Below are positions 24,100 through 36,870 of a stretch of 64,000 bases of DNA, piece by piece. Below the pieces are notes generated by a model, which was not told where the DNA came from, made no database searches, and saw only the letters and a program-made list of their open reading frames with translations. The DNA comes from Antitrichia curtipendula. Lineage: Eukaryota > Streptophyta > Bryopsida > Hypnales > Leucodontaceae. The stretch covers positions 24,366,001 to 24,430,000 of the forward strand of contig OX579637.1 in the NCBI GenBank assembly GCA_951230915.1. The letters are read 5' to 3'. The position numbers were made by a program, and so were the translations under genes. Numbering within the stretch: the first letter of the stretch is position 1; each line of letters begins with the position of its first letter.

Positions 24100-27004
24100 G
24101 TAGGTGCATGAGAACGATCATAGGCTAAAGAGTACGTAGTTAAGGTTGTCAAAAGTTTTCAGGGTCTTAAAAACTCTTATATGAAATTCACATAGAAGTC
24201 ACCATCCAATTTTTGAGGAAATTAGGAAATAAATCATATGAAACTTGCAGTTAAAAATTCACATTTGCAAAATGTGAGTGATTGTAGACTGGAAAGAGGT
24301 GTTTTTAGCTCAATAGCACACCAAGAGCACAGTGGTGAAGTCAGATTGCCAAGATTCCCTCCCAAGAAGAATTAAATTTGGAAGTATGAATTTAGATACT
24401 CCCACTTTTAGTACAAAGTCAAAGTTTAAACTTGCACTTAGTATTTTGGAGGCTTCCTGAGAACTACCCAAAAAATTTCATATATTTCTGGATTGCAAGT
24501 CAACTATATTTACCAACACTGGAAAATACATAGAAATTACTCAGGCAGTGATAAAATCCTACTAAAAATTGGAATTGTGTGCTTTAGCCTATCTAAGTGT
24601 TGAGTCAAATTTTATAACATTTCAATATCAAAAATTATTAAAATTAGCAATGGCAACACCTTTTAACGAGTTTACAAGATTTACGATTGTTTAACTGGTA
24701 TACCAGGAGCGTATGATGTTTGAATGAAGTCAACTTGAATCCTTTTCTTACTTTATTGAACCTTCCAAAAAACGTAAGCTAGTCAAAACCTTGAGAAAAA
24801 ATAAACTCCGACATTAATTTTGGATTTTCTATGTCTTTCATTAGTTTGCTAATTGCTAGTTTTTGCTTGCAAATTGGCTTAAAAGTAGGGATTGAGAACC
24901 TCTCATTCTAATTTATTTCTTCTAAAGACAATGGCTCAATCGGTTTGGCGTTTGGAGCAATTCTCCAAAAGTTAGAAAGATCTCAATAGTAGTGTAGAAT
25001 ATGAATTTAGTGTTAATTTGGTTTTACAGAGTACTTTAGGTAATTTGAGAGGAGAAGGGGGCCTCTTAAAAATACAAAAGGTCTCTTCTCTATTTTCACC
25101 CTTTTTAAAAATTTCCTTGCTTGGCTGCTTAAGGCTATTGTCTTTCGTTGTTGTATTATTGCCCAAACCATTAGCATTGTTTGAATTGTGGTCTTTAGAC
25201 CAAAAAACTTGCTTTTGGAATTGTATTGGAGCAATTTTCTCTTTCTTTGTTCCCATTATAAAACCTATTCAAAAAACTTTGAGGTCCCTTTGAAGAGTTT
25301 GGCAAGTATTGTCGTGTTTTTGAAGTTTATACTAACCATCTGCTATCAGTTATTGAAGTTTCAGTACTAAGCACTTGACAAACTTGTTGTGGGGGATTTT
25401 GCAACTCTAGCTTAAGAAAATCCCCTATGGATTTGCATGCTAACAATCTGTTTGACTTTTAGTTGTTGCAAATTTTCCTAATACCTTGACATTGAAAATA
25501 TGTGATTCAAGTGTTGTTTTGGTGTCAATTTGAAAGAACTTGGGTTGGAACCAAGCCTCCAAAAGTCCATGTTCACTCATTTTGTTGAATTGTTGTCTTG
25601 GAAATTGGTGAAAATCCACCAAAAAGTGGAGCTATTGCCTCCAAGCCAATTTACAAAGTCCTATATGTTGTTTGTCACACCTTTATTGTTTAAGTTTTGG
25701 CCAAACGCCCCCATATGACAAAGCTATCGACTTAGGACTAACTTTTAGTCCTAAAATCTTGGGGCTACCTCCCGGACAATAAAGCTTTGTTCTTAGTTAT
25801 AATATTTTTTGTATTTATTTTGTTGTGTGGATTTTCAAAAATAAACCCAAAATATTGGTTTAATTTCCAAAATTGAAATCTGAAAACCAAAAATTGGTGA
25901 ACAATTGCCAAAGTTCATGAAAACAAAAAAATCAAAATTTTGTTGTAAGCCCAGCCAGCCAGGCCGAATCTCCAGCCAACCGGGTTGAGAACCCAGCTAG
26001 CCAAATCAAGACTCCAGCCAACCAGATCAGTATTGGACAGTCATTCGTTGGTTGCTTGATTGCCCTTACAGGTTGTTTGATTTCTTGTATACATACATCA
26101 AAAACAACCAAAAGCTACCCAAAAGTGGGCGGATATCCCACGGTGTCTCAAATTTTTATTTTAGTTGCTTTTCTGATTAGTAGCCATCCTTGGGATTTGA
26201 ATCTTACCAAAAACTGAGAGATTGAGAGGGTGAGGTTTTCAAAATTTAGAAGCTTAAAATTTGAGTAGTAGTTTGAAGCTATGAGCTTTAAGTTTCAAAT
26301 TGCAGTTTAAAAAGTGGAAATTAAAGAAACCAGACATAGTTTGGAGGTCCAGAGTGAGTGGATTTCAAATAAATCAAAGTTAGAGTTAGAGGGTTTGAGA
26401 GTTCAAAAAATCAAAACTATCAAAGGTCCACCAAGTTTGACCAAGGTCCAAAGTGACCAAATTTTCAAGAAAACAAAACTAGAGTGAGTGGAGAAGTTGA
26501 GAGTTCAAAATCAGAACTATCAAAGTTAACCAGAATTGATTGAGGGCCTATAGTGATGGAATGTCCAAATCAAGAGTCAATTTTTTTATTTTTATTTTTT
26601 TAACAAATAGAATTTCCATTGAGAAAGGAAATAGTACAAGGAACCAGAAGGCATAGCCTTCAATGGGCTTTCTTTTATTTATTTCCACAACAAGACAAGA
26701 TTTACCACCTAAACAACGTCCTGTCTCTCACTAATTTTTCAAAAGAGCCAAGTGATTGAATGTCAAAGAAATCAAGCCATAGTGTTTAGAAATTAAATTA
26801 ACAAAGTGTGAGTAAAGAAAGCCTTATAAAATGATTGGGAGGTACAATGTGTTAACAAGCAAGTCATACTAGCTTAATTAAAAAATTTCATATGTTGCGT
26901 ATACTGGACAGGCCAAAAGTTGATAAAACTTCATTTTGGAGCTGGGATCTTAACGCAAACATGCATACAAGTGCACTAAAAAGACTAAAACAAGAGATTA
27001 GTAC
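24100..27004 (+). repeat. Copy 2 of the major repeat family, left part (+)
   Basis: Blocks of the 11240-15060 family appear in the same order. 24440-24900 matches 11930-12300 (GGCAGTGATAAAATCC...GGAGCGTATGATGTTTGAATGAAG). 25940-26100 is the GC-rich CCAGCCAGCCAGGCCG block, matching 13430-13590 and 42420-42600. The tail runs into the fold-back element at 27008. Overlapping ORFs of 60-94 residues at 24.97-25.4 kb lie on both strands and show no family signature. The copy resumes at 29659. Confidence 0.5.
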
Positions 27005-27454
27005 TTAGAGCAACCCCACGGCAGGGCACCAAGGAGGGAAGACATGGCCAGTGCGAGGGCCCGGGTTGAGTTTTTGCCCCACGGCAGACTCGCCAAGTGA
27101 AATTTTGAGCCTGACCACACCAGAATTCACAAAAGGGACGAGCAAATGGTGCGGCTTGGGCATGCTGTGCCAAAGGACTTGGGTGCTATTTTCAACATAC
27201 CGACCACTAGCTGGCCCTTGAATCAGTTCCACACTAGGCACAACAAGCTCGGCAGAGCAAACTATTGTATTCATAGTATCATAGGAAACAATTGTACAAT
27301 TACCATTCTACAGCTGAATCAAATACCAATGTCGTTGTTCCAATTACCATCAAGAAAAACTTTTGTTGGCAAAATGAGGATAGAGTTTCATTGGAATTTG
27401 GTGTGAAACTAGTGTAGAGAAATTGTTTTTATAATGAATCCATTGTCCAAGAAT

Positions 27455-27950
27455 ATGGGATAATTTGAAGATGAGAGCTTGACCACTCATTGTCAAAACT
27501 TTAAAATTGTGTTTGAAGTATAATTTTAGACCTTATTTATGCATCATAGAATAATATATTTTTTAAAACGTTGAACTAAGTTAATATAAAAAATCAATTT
27601 AACTTTCATCTCTGAAAATCTGTTTGAGATTTCAATCCTCCAACAAAAAGTTATGGACAAAATTCATAGAGGGGTTGGAAGAGAATTTTTTTGGACATTT
27701 TTAAACATTCTCTTTGAATTTTGTTCATAACTTTTTATTGAAGGATTGAAATCTCAAACGGATTTTTGCAGATGAAAGTTAAATTGATTTTTCACATTAA
27801 CTTACTTCAATATTCTTTGAAAAAAATTATTCTACTATGCCTAAATAAGATCTGAAATTATACTTCAAACACAATTTCAAAGTTTTGACTTAACTATGAC
27901 CGGTTGAGCTCCTACTAATTCTAATTTACATTATCCCATATGAGTTGTTC
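27455..27950. repeat. Long hairpin, arms about 200 bp
   Basis: 27455-27665 is complementary to 27718-27950 with a loop of about 50 bp. Paired landmarks are TATGGGATAAT, GTTTGAAGTATAATTT, AGTTAAATTGATTTT and the inner AAAAAGTTATGGACAAAATTC. It lies wholly inside the fold-back element, probably as an older nested palindromic MITE. Confidence 0.75.
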
Positions 27951-28228
27951 TACATCCTACCACCATATATGTATATAAAGAAATTTTCTACTCAATAGGA
28001 TATTCAAAGTAAGTTGGAAATGTTTGGAAGAATGTGAGATGATTGTTGGATTCAATTCTCTAATTTAATTGAGAGTTAAATTTTTGTAGATTGATTATCA
28101 AAGCTAAGAAATTGCTTGACATTGCATTCTGCACTTGGTGCTCCTTGGCGCGTCCGTTGTGGTGCAGAGGAGGAGCAGTCAGGCCGCGCTCTTCAAACCA
28201 ACAGTCTAAACTTGACTTGGCACCCTTG

Positions 28229-29632
28229 TACAGTCAGGTCCAGCTCAATTACGAATTTTTTGCATTCCCAATGAAAGAAGTTCCACTGCTGCCAACTTTG
28301 ACACCCTCTTGAGGGTGTCAAAATCTGTTTTTTTGCCTTGAATTTTTTTTTGAAGTTCATCCTATGTTAATAACATATGTGCAAACTTTCATGGCCAAAA
28401 GATTTATAGAAAGAAAGATACTCAAAGTCTACCAACATGTGTAGTTGCAAGAAAAATTTCACTACTACCAACTTTGCCACCCTCCCAAGGATTGAGAATT
28501 TTTCTTTTGCCTTGAATTTTTTCACATGATATCATGTCTATGTTGATAATATGTTTACCAAATTTCAAAAACAAAAGACTTACACAAAAAGAAGAATTCG
28601 AAATCTACCAACATGTAGTTGTAAAGGACAATTTCACTACTGCCAACTTTGCCACCCTCCCAAGGATTGAAAAAAACTTTTTTTGGCATGAAATTTATTG
28701 TCATGGAAGAATCTCTATGTTGATAATATGTGTGCCAAATCTCAAGTTCAAAAGACTCACACAAAAAAAGATATTTGAAATCTACCAATATAGGGAGTTA
28801 GAAGAGTGATTTTTTCTGCCCTTGTTATAGTGTCATTTTGTGGGTTAAAGTTTGACATGGATGTAAAAAATCATTCTCACAACTACACCTCTTGGTAGAT
28901 TTCAAGTATCCTTTTCTTGATATAAGTTTTGGACTTGAGATTTGTCACACATATCACCAACTTAGAGATGATCTCATGACAAAAATTTCATGGTAAATAA
29001 ACAATTTTTCAGCCCTTGGGAGGGTGACAAAGTTGGCAATAGTGAAATTGTTTTTCCAACTCCCTATGTTGGTAGATTTCAAATATCATTTTTTGTGTGA
29101 GTCTTTTGAACTTGAGATTTGGCACACATATTATCAACATGGAGATTCTTCCATGACAATAAATTTCATGCCAAAAAAAGTTTTTTTCAATCCTTGGGAG
29201 GGTGGCAAAGTTAACAGTAGTGAAATTGTTTTTCCAACTTCCTATGCTGGTAGATTTCAAATATCTTTTGTTGTGTAAATCTTTTGGTTTTGAAATTTGG
29301 TACACATATTATCAACATAGACATGATATCATGTAAAAGAATTCAAGGCAAAAATAAAATTCTCAATCCTTGGGAGGATGGCAAAGTTAGTAGTAGTGAA
29401 ATTTTTCTCGCAACTACACATGTTGGTAGACTTTAAATATCTTTTTTTTGGTAAATCTTTTTGCCATGAAATTTTGCACATATATTATTAACATATAGAT
29501 GAATTTGTAAAAAAAAGTTCAAGGCAAACAAACAAATTTTCAATCCTCGGGAGGGTGTCAAAGTTGGCAGCAGTGGAACTTCTTTCACTGTTAATGCAAA
29601 AAATTCGTAATTGAGCTGGACCTGACTGTACA
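28229..29632. repeat. Inverted repeat made of about 175-bp subunits (3 left, at least 4 right)
   Basis: The outer arms match closely: 28229-28311 (TACAGTCAGGTCCAGCTCAA...CCAACTTTGACACCCTC) is the complement of 29545-29632. Inward, a unit of about 172-189 bp bearing CACTACTGCCAACTTTGCCACCCTCC, ATGTTGATAATATGTG and AAATCTACCAACAT starts near 28269, 28458 and 28632. On the right it occurs in complement near 29010, 29194, 29368 and 29540, with a more diverged one near 28850. Mirrored peptides such as KNFFWHEIYCHGRISMLIIC in ORFs on both strands come from this symmetry and are not genes. Confidence 0.8.
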
Positions 29633-29658
29633 ACGAGCTAGCTGTGGGGTTGCCCTTA

Positions 29659-31363
29659 GTAGTCAAAGGAAGGAGAGAAAAACAAGAAGGTTAGAATTGA
29701 TTGTGCACTCATTTGAAATTGTTGACTTTATTAACCACTCTTTGATTTTTGGTTAAAACAAAAAACAAAAAAACAAATAAAGAGGCATTGACTTTGTAGG
29801 AGTTTTAGAATTTAGTTATTATTTGGAAAATGTTAAACAAGCTTGTTGGTGTTTTGTTTGACTTCTAAAACCATTAGCAAAATTAAAATTGATTAGATTT
29901 GTACGATTTTATGTCCAAAATATCTTAAAAGACAAAAGAGAAAATAAGAAAGAAATGAAGAAGAACCCAAAGGAAAGAGAGGATTTAGGCATCTTCAATT
30001 CATCAAATGAGTCTCTAAAATACAACGTTTAAATATAAAGAAGTTGAAATGGAGTTAGACAAAGCATACAATGACATCGTGGTTACAATAAACAAAGATG
30101 GAATCAATGAAGTTGCCGAATGGAAGGTCAGTAAATGAATCCTTCTTACAAATTTTTTGAATTTTTATCCAAAACATTAGATTAGAGTTTGAAGTTTTGA
30201 ATTGCAAGTTAAAATTAGAGTTTAAACATAGGAATTTAGGAAATCCAAAAGTGAAATTAAAAGTAGTTAGAAAACTACTGTAGCCTCTTAAAAAGATTTA
30301 AACCACAACAATTAAACAAAATTATCAAAAATTATTTTTGGATGAAAAATAGTAATAAAAATAGACGAAAGATCGAAAGTCATTCAAAAAATTCTTAAAA
30401 GGACGTTTAGAGTCTAGAATAAAATTAGAAGTCAAAAGGGGAAAGATAGAAGTAATTTTAAAATTAAAAAATAAATAACATTGACGTATGAAGCTTAGTG
30501 AATTGGACAATGATCAAACTTTATCCATAAAGACATTTTACTAAGGAATTCAATAGTAGTATCATTTTTACCTTTCAAAGAAGTTAAATTCAAAGTTTTT
30601 AAGATAAATTTATTTAATCTTAAGAGTAAATAAATTCCAAATTCCAAAGAAGTAGTAAGAAAGGATTGAAAATTTACCAAATAAGTCAAAAGATAATTAA
30701 GAAACAAATTAAGAGTTGAATGTTAAAAAAAAAAATTTTAGGATTGTAAAACTAGTCTAACTTTAGAAAATCACCTTATAACAATTGAAATAGAGTAGAA
30801 TGAAGTTTTAAATGAATTTGGTACAAGTTTCAATGAAAATCAACCAAAGTTGAGCAAAGCAAGTCAAATTTAGAATTTAGATTAAAGATTAAAAACCAAA
30901 AGTATCCAAAAAAATCTAAATTCAGTTTTGATAGTTAGAACATTAAGAATCTTTGGATGAAGTTTGAGAAGTTAGTTTTAAGGTCAAACTTCATCTACAA
31001 ATATTTGTCAGAGATTTAGGTCAAAATTAGATTTCTTTAGTTTATCATTTTAGAAAGGGCAAAATAAACTCTACAATATATTCTATTTTACTTATTTGCT
31101 TAACTAAATTTTATTGGTCTTCAATTTTGGCTTTCATAGTCAAATCCAACTCCAAATACTAATACATTTTGGATTTTGATTAAAAATTACAAGTGAAAGA
31201 TTTAGGAGTGGAAAACAACAAGAAGATTTTTTGCTTAGAAGGCGTAACTGGATTGCATACTTTAGATTCCTACAAGGATTTTATCAACAAAAACACTAAG
31301 AACTTGGTTGTATACATATTATTCTAAGGGTGGAAATAAAGCGCCCATAATCTCCTTCTAATC
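29659..31363 (+). repeat. Copy 2 of the major repeat family, right part (+)
   Basis: A purine-rich stretch near 29930-29990 resembles 13670-13760. The GGATGAAGTTTGAGAAG...CAAACTTCATC tail (30950-31000) and the TTGCTTAGAAGGCGTAACTGG...AAGGGTGGAAATAAAGCGC block (31225-31345) match the end of copy 1 (14890-15030). It continues the segment broken off at 27004 by the fold-back element and is cut at 31364 by a MITE. Confidence 0.55.
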
Positions 31364-31367
31364 TTAA

Positions 31368-32265
31368 CCCCTACACAACTGAGGCCTTTTCTCCATCAAA
31401 ATACACTAAAAAACACCACTTCTATTGCAAGAAGCAAAAAAAAATTTAAATTGTTATTTTTTGCATATCTAATTGTAGGATCTCATATAAGGCTAGTATA
31501 ATGATGTATTCAAGAAATTTCAAAAAATTTGATTGCATAGATTGCAAGATATTTGCATCCAAAGTGAAGAAAACAATTTTTTTGCACCTTGCTTGATTAG
31601 ATTTTTTCACTTTGAATCTTTTTAACTTCAATTTTTTGTTCTATCAAATTTTATTTTCTATGTTTGTATGTTGGATACTTGAATTGAGAATTTAGGAAAA
31701 AAAACTCAAGAAAAAAACACTTAATTTTTATTCATGAAAAAATTGTTAAGTAGATGTAGGTTCAAGATTGAAGGAAAAACAAAATCGAAATACAATTTCC
31801 AACTGTAAGACTGTTTTAGCAAGCAAATACAACCCTATCTAACAATTCTTTTTGAAAACTTGTAAAAATTGAATTAAAAAATGAATCTTATAAATTATTT
31901 TTTCAAGAAGATGTTTAGATTGCCTGAAAAAATAAGATTGTTCATAACTTTCTCATTACTAGTCCAAATAGAATGAATCAAAGCTTCAAATGTAAACAAT
32001 AATATATTGTTTTAGAAAAAATAATTTTAAGTAAATAATTTGACTTTTTGTGATTTTTTTGTACTGCATGCCAACCTCCATTTTTGGCTTACTGTGTGCT
32101 AATTTTTTTCCTAGGTCTTGGCTGAATTAAAAGTTATATATCTATGAAGCTTTCGCAAAACCGCACATGCTCAAAAAAATTCAAAAAGTTTTACTAAAAG
32201 TTGAGGTCGTAGAAACCTACATGGACCCAAATTGGTTTCCGAGGGGACAAATGATCTTTTAGGGG
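31368..32265. mobile_element. Second, diverged copy of the TTAA MITE
   Basis: The 898-bp, AT-rich segment starts CCCCTACACAACTGAGG after TTAA (31364-31367). It ends GATCTTTTAGGGG before ATAA (32266-32269, a decayed TTAA). Internal landmarks shared with 5275-6211 in the same order are TAATTGTAGGATCT, GATTGCAAGATA, CATAACT..T..ATTA..CCAAA(T)..AATGA and the CTAATTTTT/GTAATAT region. The two ends are less alike than in the first copy. Confidence 0.65.
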
Positions 32266-32269
32266 ATAA

Positions 32270-33109
32270 CTGTTTATACATCCCACATGGGTGGTTTTAC
32301 CTCCTATCATCCAATTTGTATAAAAAGCTTGTCTTCCTCAAATTTACACATGTAAGTAAGTGATTTTGAAACTTGATGCTGAACATTTTGGATTTTTTTC
32401 AAATATATTGTTGAAATTTTAAAAATTAAATTTTAAATTGTCGAAGCTACTTTGGGAACCTTAATTAAATATTTGGTATCAATGTACTAACTCTGTCTTG
32501 TTGGTACGATATTTGTTTTTGGATAAAATTTTCTCCAAAAAAAATTGTACATAGTCAAGTTTGTTTTTCAAAAGAATCTCACCATTGCGATTAGTGTGTT
32601 TCAATTCCACCTTAGAGATATTAATAATCAAGCTTTTTATTCTATCTTGTACCCAGTTCTATTTAACATTTTTTTAAAGAATCAAAATTACTTCATTTAT
32701 TTCTATTTTCTCGTAGACTCTCAATTAAATTCTCCACCATAATGAAATAAACCTCACAACTTTTTAGTGCCAAAAATTTAAGTTTAGGAAGTTAAAAGTC
32801 CTATATTCTTATGATCTAATCACAAAAAGTGTCCAAAAATTTGCTTCCTTTCCTTAAAATGCAAATATCTTGTAATCATTGTTGTCAAAACTTCTGAAAA
32901 ATTTCCACACATTTTTATAATAGTTAGTTAAAATATTTTACAGTTAGATGTGCCCAAAAATTAGAATTTCCAAATTTTTCTACTAGTTGCAATCAAAATG
33001 GCAATTCATAATATATTTTTGCCAGAAAAAATCATGGTCCTTTATTTATTTTTATTTTTTCTACATTTTGTAGAAATAACAACTTAATGGCTTCAACTTT
33101 TGAAGGGAT
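32270..33109. other. AT-rich DNA, no gene seen
   Basis: Short frames only, without motifs. No repeat or RNA structure stood out. Confidence 0.4.
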
Positions 33110-33480
33110 GCAAGTTCAACTTATCAATGGATGTCATTGCCGTATTTCTATATGGTCTTCAATCTTAGATCCATAGTTGCCTTAGATCCACGGTTATTGA
33201 AATTGTAGTTGCAGTATTTGCAGTCACCATCTTCTATTATTGAAAAGATCTTTAGTCCCTTTATCTATAGTCTTCCAATTTGCAGTCACCATCTGATGTC
33301 AAGGATTTGCAGTCGCCAAAAACTCAATGTTTGCCTTTACGTGATCATCCCTAGAAACAGACTTGTACATGCCCTACATCTAAATCCCTAGGCAACCTCA
33401 GGTACATCAACGTTCTCTTTTAGCCGTGGTCGCCACTTTCATTTGCTTTGCGCACTATCTTTCACCCGCCTTGAAGTGGC
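33110..33480 (+). repeat. Weak copy of the 14-17 bp GC-rich array
   Basis: Diverged units such as ATTTGCAGTCACCATC, ATTTGCAGTCGCCAA and TAGCCGTGGTCGCCAC recur through the stretch, like the units at 1865-2040 (TACCTGCAGTCGCCC, ACCCGCGGTCGCC). A coiled-coil coding remnant follows downstream at 34.7 kb, matching the array-then-gene order seen at 2090-1 on the other strand. Confidence 0.5.
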
Positions 33481-33799
33481 TAAATGCATGCACGTGAACT
33501 AAGGGTTTGAGTTGCAAAGGATATCTTTTGTCCTTTATATGGCTCATGTTCTTTGAAATTGCATTGCGTTGATGAGATAAGAAGCCTCACGATTGAGATT
33601 GGTTTTCTATTCTTTTTGTAAAATCACTCTATTTTTGTAAATATAAAGTTTAATGTGTTTATGTTAAACAACTCGCACATTGTAGATTTAGACTTGTAAA
33701 ATTTGACCACATATGTAGACTAGCATTTCACGTAAAAAATAGATTAGATGAATTTTGGAGGGTCTGGAGGGCTGTTTTGGGCTTGTTCCCAGTGCTGTT

Positions 33800-34560
33800 A
33801 TCTTGACAGCAAAAGAACGGCCGCTGTCAGAAAAAAATTTGGAAAAAAAAAAAAAAAAAAAATTTAAATAGAAAAATGAAAAAATAAGATGAACAATTTT
33901 TTATTTTTTTTAATATTTTTATGTATGGCGTGGCAGTTGCTTGGCCATGTCAAGCAGCTGTTGCGGCGCAGTTCCAGATAGTTTCAGAGTTTGAGAACCC
34001 TGGGGAACTTGCAGCCTTCCACACGGGCTGAATAACATGTAATGATTGTTGTAGAAGACAAAGCCCAACCATTGCCACTTACTGTATCTAAACATCTAAT
34101 TTGGTAGATGAAAAAGGCGCTTGGTAACAAGGATTGAAAAAGAACCAATAAACAACACAAAAAGCATGTATCCTCTCAAAGCACCCAAAGATTAAGTCTT
34201 TTTTGAACTGGACAAACAAATCAAAGCCTTAGACATACCAAACAATTAACAAATATGTGGACTAAATGACTAATGCCACATAAACAAGTTGTTTTTGCTT
34301 TGGCATCACAAGCACCTCATAATGGCTAGCAAGGCAAATTTTGCATATTGCAAGAGACCTAAATTCATGCAAAACTGCAAAAGTACTTGGAGGTATGGCT
34401 GAAGATGTATTTGGAGGTGGCACCTTACAAAAACGATAGTTTCTCTTTTTTTCTTGTGCAAATGGTGTATGGTATACTTGTATTGAAAGAGGAGGTGAAT
34501 TGAACAACCCTGAAGGAACTCTTTATTGGTGAATATCCTACAAAAATAACAATTTGGGGT
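33800..34560. other. AT-rich DNA with homopolymer, no gene seen
   Basis: A long A run (33846-33861) is flanked by AT-rich sequence. The 81-residue ORF at 34262-34507 (-) shows no family signature and is probably fortuitous. Confidence 0.35.
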
Positions 34561-34725
34561 GAAGAAGGATCAATCTATGCAAAATAGAAGATGAGCATAC
34601 TTATGAATACAACATATATATTTTCTATAGCGACAATAAAGATGTTGTCATGAAAGAGCAACCAAAGGCTTTCAAGGTAGAAGTAGATAGGAAGGGGGGG
34701 AAAAAGAGTTGAGGAGCCCCAATCA

Positions 34726-35046
34726 ATGTCGAAGGTCCACAAACAAGACATGGAAAATGTGGAGCCTATGGAAGTGGACCACATTGTTGGAGACAATGGA
34801 TCTAATGGAAGTGTAGGCAATTTGGAAGATGATTTAGAAGTGTGGAATGCTAGGATAGAAAGTGCAAGAGTAGTTTTGTATAAAACAATCGAGGATCTTT
34901 AGAAATTAAAAGAAAATGAACAATTTCTTTCAATGAATGCAATTGTTGTGGATAAATTGAGGCAAGAGTTACAGACAACTGCAAACACCATCACTGAAAA
35001 CAATAAGTTTTACTTTGATTTTAATAAAGTAGAAAAAAATAATTGA
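34726..35046 (+). pseudogene. Coiled-coil ORF remnant with one stop
   Basis: An open frame from ATG 34726 to TGA 35044-35046 has a single TAG at 34900-34902. It encodes an acidic stretch (EPMEVDHIVGDN...NLEDDLEVW) followed by a Leu/Lys/Glu-rich helical stretch (KLKENEQFLSMNAIVVDKLRQELQTT). The PMEV-then-coiled-coil arrangement and the array upstream recall the 1-1613 pseudogene, so I read it as a second fragment of the same gene family. Function unknown. Confidence 0.45.
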
Positions 35047-35079
35047 AGAAGAGAGCATAGAGATTATGAGCATTTATTT

Positions 35080-36870
35080 ACTTGCCTTTGATAAATACAT
35101 GAGCACACACAAGTTCTTGTGTGGTTTGTGTTTCTGTGTACTAAGTGAGTGCCTAGATGTGGTCCATTGTGCCTTCTAAGCAATGGATCTTGTCTAAGTT
35201 CCAACATGTATACAAACTTGCAAAAACAAACCAAGGGAACCTAATTTGCAAAAACAATGTGAACAGTTAAACTATTTAGGCTGCTATGGTTTTCTAAGAA
35301 AAATGGTGACAATCTAAATTTAAAAATTTCAAATTGTAATGAATTTCATGTCCATTCCAGAACATAAAATTCAAAGTGATCTGACCTTTCTAGTAAAAGA
35401 TATGACCGGATGAAGTTTAATCCTTGAAAAGGGCATTTAAACTTCATCCACCTTTTTCTTCTAGATATTAATTTCAATTTCACTTAAACTTTGAGCTACC
35501 TACTTTGATTAAAAGTTGCTTACAAATTCACAATTTTTACATTGGATAGATACTTTAAAACGATTTTCATCCAACTTCCTTCCGTAACTTCATCCTTCTA
35601 TAATTTGGAAAGTTTTGAATCTTTTTGAATGTTTGAACTATGATTAAACTCTTCTAAACTTCTTCTAAGATTTTGTAATTTTAAATTCCTATTTGGATTA
35701 ACTTCCTAAGCCATTATACTACTTTCTCTTGATTCTGTGGCTTAGCACTATTTTTGACAATTTACTATTTTAGAGATTTTGATATTTTTTACTAATAGGT
35801 GATAACTCCATTGCTTCAAAATTATAAGGCACTTGAAAATTGGACTTTCCTAGTGAAAGTTTTGCATAGATGCAGTTTGACTGCTAATCGGTATTTCAAA
35901 CTTTGTTTGCTATTTTTTATAATTCTACATATTGAAACTAATTTTGAAATTCAATTTTGACTTGTAGGAATTATTTACTTCCTAAATCTCTATATTTTTT
36001 ACTTTTGAAAGAACCTTTTTGATTTCATCCATCCCATTACTTATATTTCATTTGCCTATATATTTTTTGTTTTAACTCCAATTTCTATGTGATTTTTATT
36101 TTTGAAAACCTCTAATCTTCTACTATAGTATTTCAAATTCAAACTTGACCTGATACTTTGTTTTAATGGTTTGAGTTGATACTAGGCCTCAGCCCTACTT
36201 AAAACTTGTTAGTTAAGATAATTTGAAGAAAAGTAGAAAGTTTAACAACATACCTCAGACTTTGCTTTGTTGATTAGTTGTTCAAATACAACCTCAAATT
36301 CCTCTTTTTGTGCCATCTTGCCTTGGTTTGAATTTTTGTGTTCACTGCTAATTTTTATAAATTTTAATACAAAGCCAAAAATACACTAGTTCTACTTCAT
36401 CTAAGTCCCTATCTTTCCAACTTCATCTTCTTTTTTCATTTTTACTTCTTTTCCTTTAACACTATTCTAATTTAATTATTTATATTTTAATGATCTGACT
36501 TAATACTATTTTGAAGTTTGAAGCAATTATTTATTGCATTAGTTGGCATAAATCACATGCACTACAAGTTTACATAATTTGGACAATATCTACTTAACAC
36601 GCTTACTTTGTACAAATTCTAGATTTCTATCCTATTTACATGCGATATTTTGTTGTAATTAAGAAAAAACAATCTATTTAGGACCAAATGCTATATTGAC
36701 ATGTAATATACTTGTTTTGTTTTTTACACTCATTTGGGACCTTTTGTATATAATATTGCACTTGAAATTGTAAAAATAAAAAAATAAAAAAATATGAGTC
36801 CTAAATGACAAAATGAGGACTTATAGAGACATGCACACATTTTTGATGCTTATGCGATATTTAAAAGAAA
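35080..36870 (-). repeat. Copy 3 of the major repeat family, internally deleted (-)
   Basis: The upstream end (36870-36580) matches 11240-11500 and 63360-63620: ATTTAGGACCAAATGCTATATTGACATG and ATGACAAAATGAGGACT. The downstream end (35200-35080) carries the CCATTGTGCCTTCTAAGCAATGGATC block, and the sequence between has GGATGAAGTTT words (35405-35455). The middle blocks of the family are missing, so this is a deletion derivative. Confidence 0.55.

Larger units (their letters stand above)
27008..29655. mobile_element. Fold-back DNA element, PIF/Harbinger-like ends, TTA duplication
   Basis: The ends are GAGCAACCCCACGGCAGGGC and its imperfect complement CTGTGGGGTTGCCC. TTA flanks both (27005-27007 and 29656-29658). 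A 3-bp TTA/TAA duplication and GAGCA-type ends fit Tourist-like PIF/Harbinger elements. No transposase is visible. Inside are a long hairpin (27455-27950) and a second, larger inverted repeat (28229-29632). The element separates two parts of a retroelement copy (24.1-27.0 and 29.66-31.36 kb), so it is the younger insertion. Confidence 0.7.

Noticed and set aside
24972..25370. Overlapping 60-94 residue ORFs
   Set aside because: They overlap on opposite strands in a repeat-family copy and show no motif.
28534..29305. ORFs on both strands with the same peptide (HEIYCHGRISMLIIC)
   Set aside because: The mirrored peptides come from the inverted-repeat subunits of the fold-back element.
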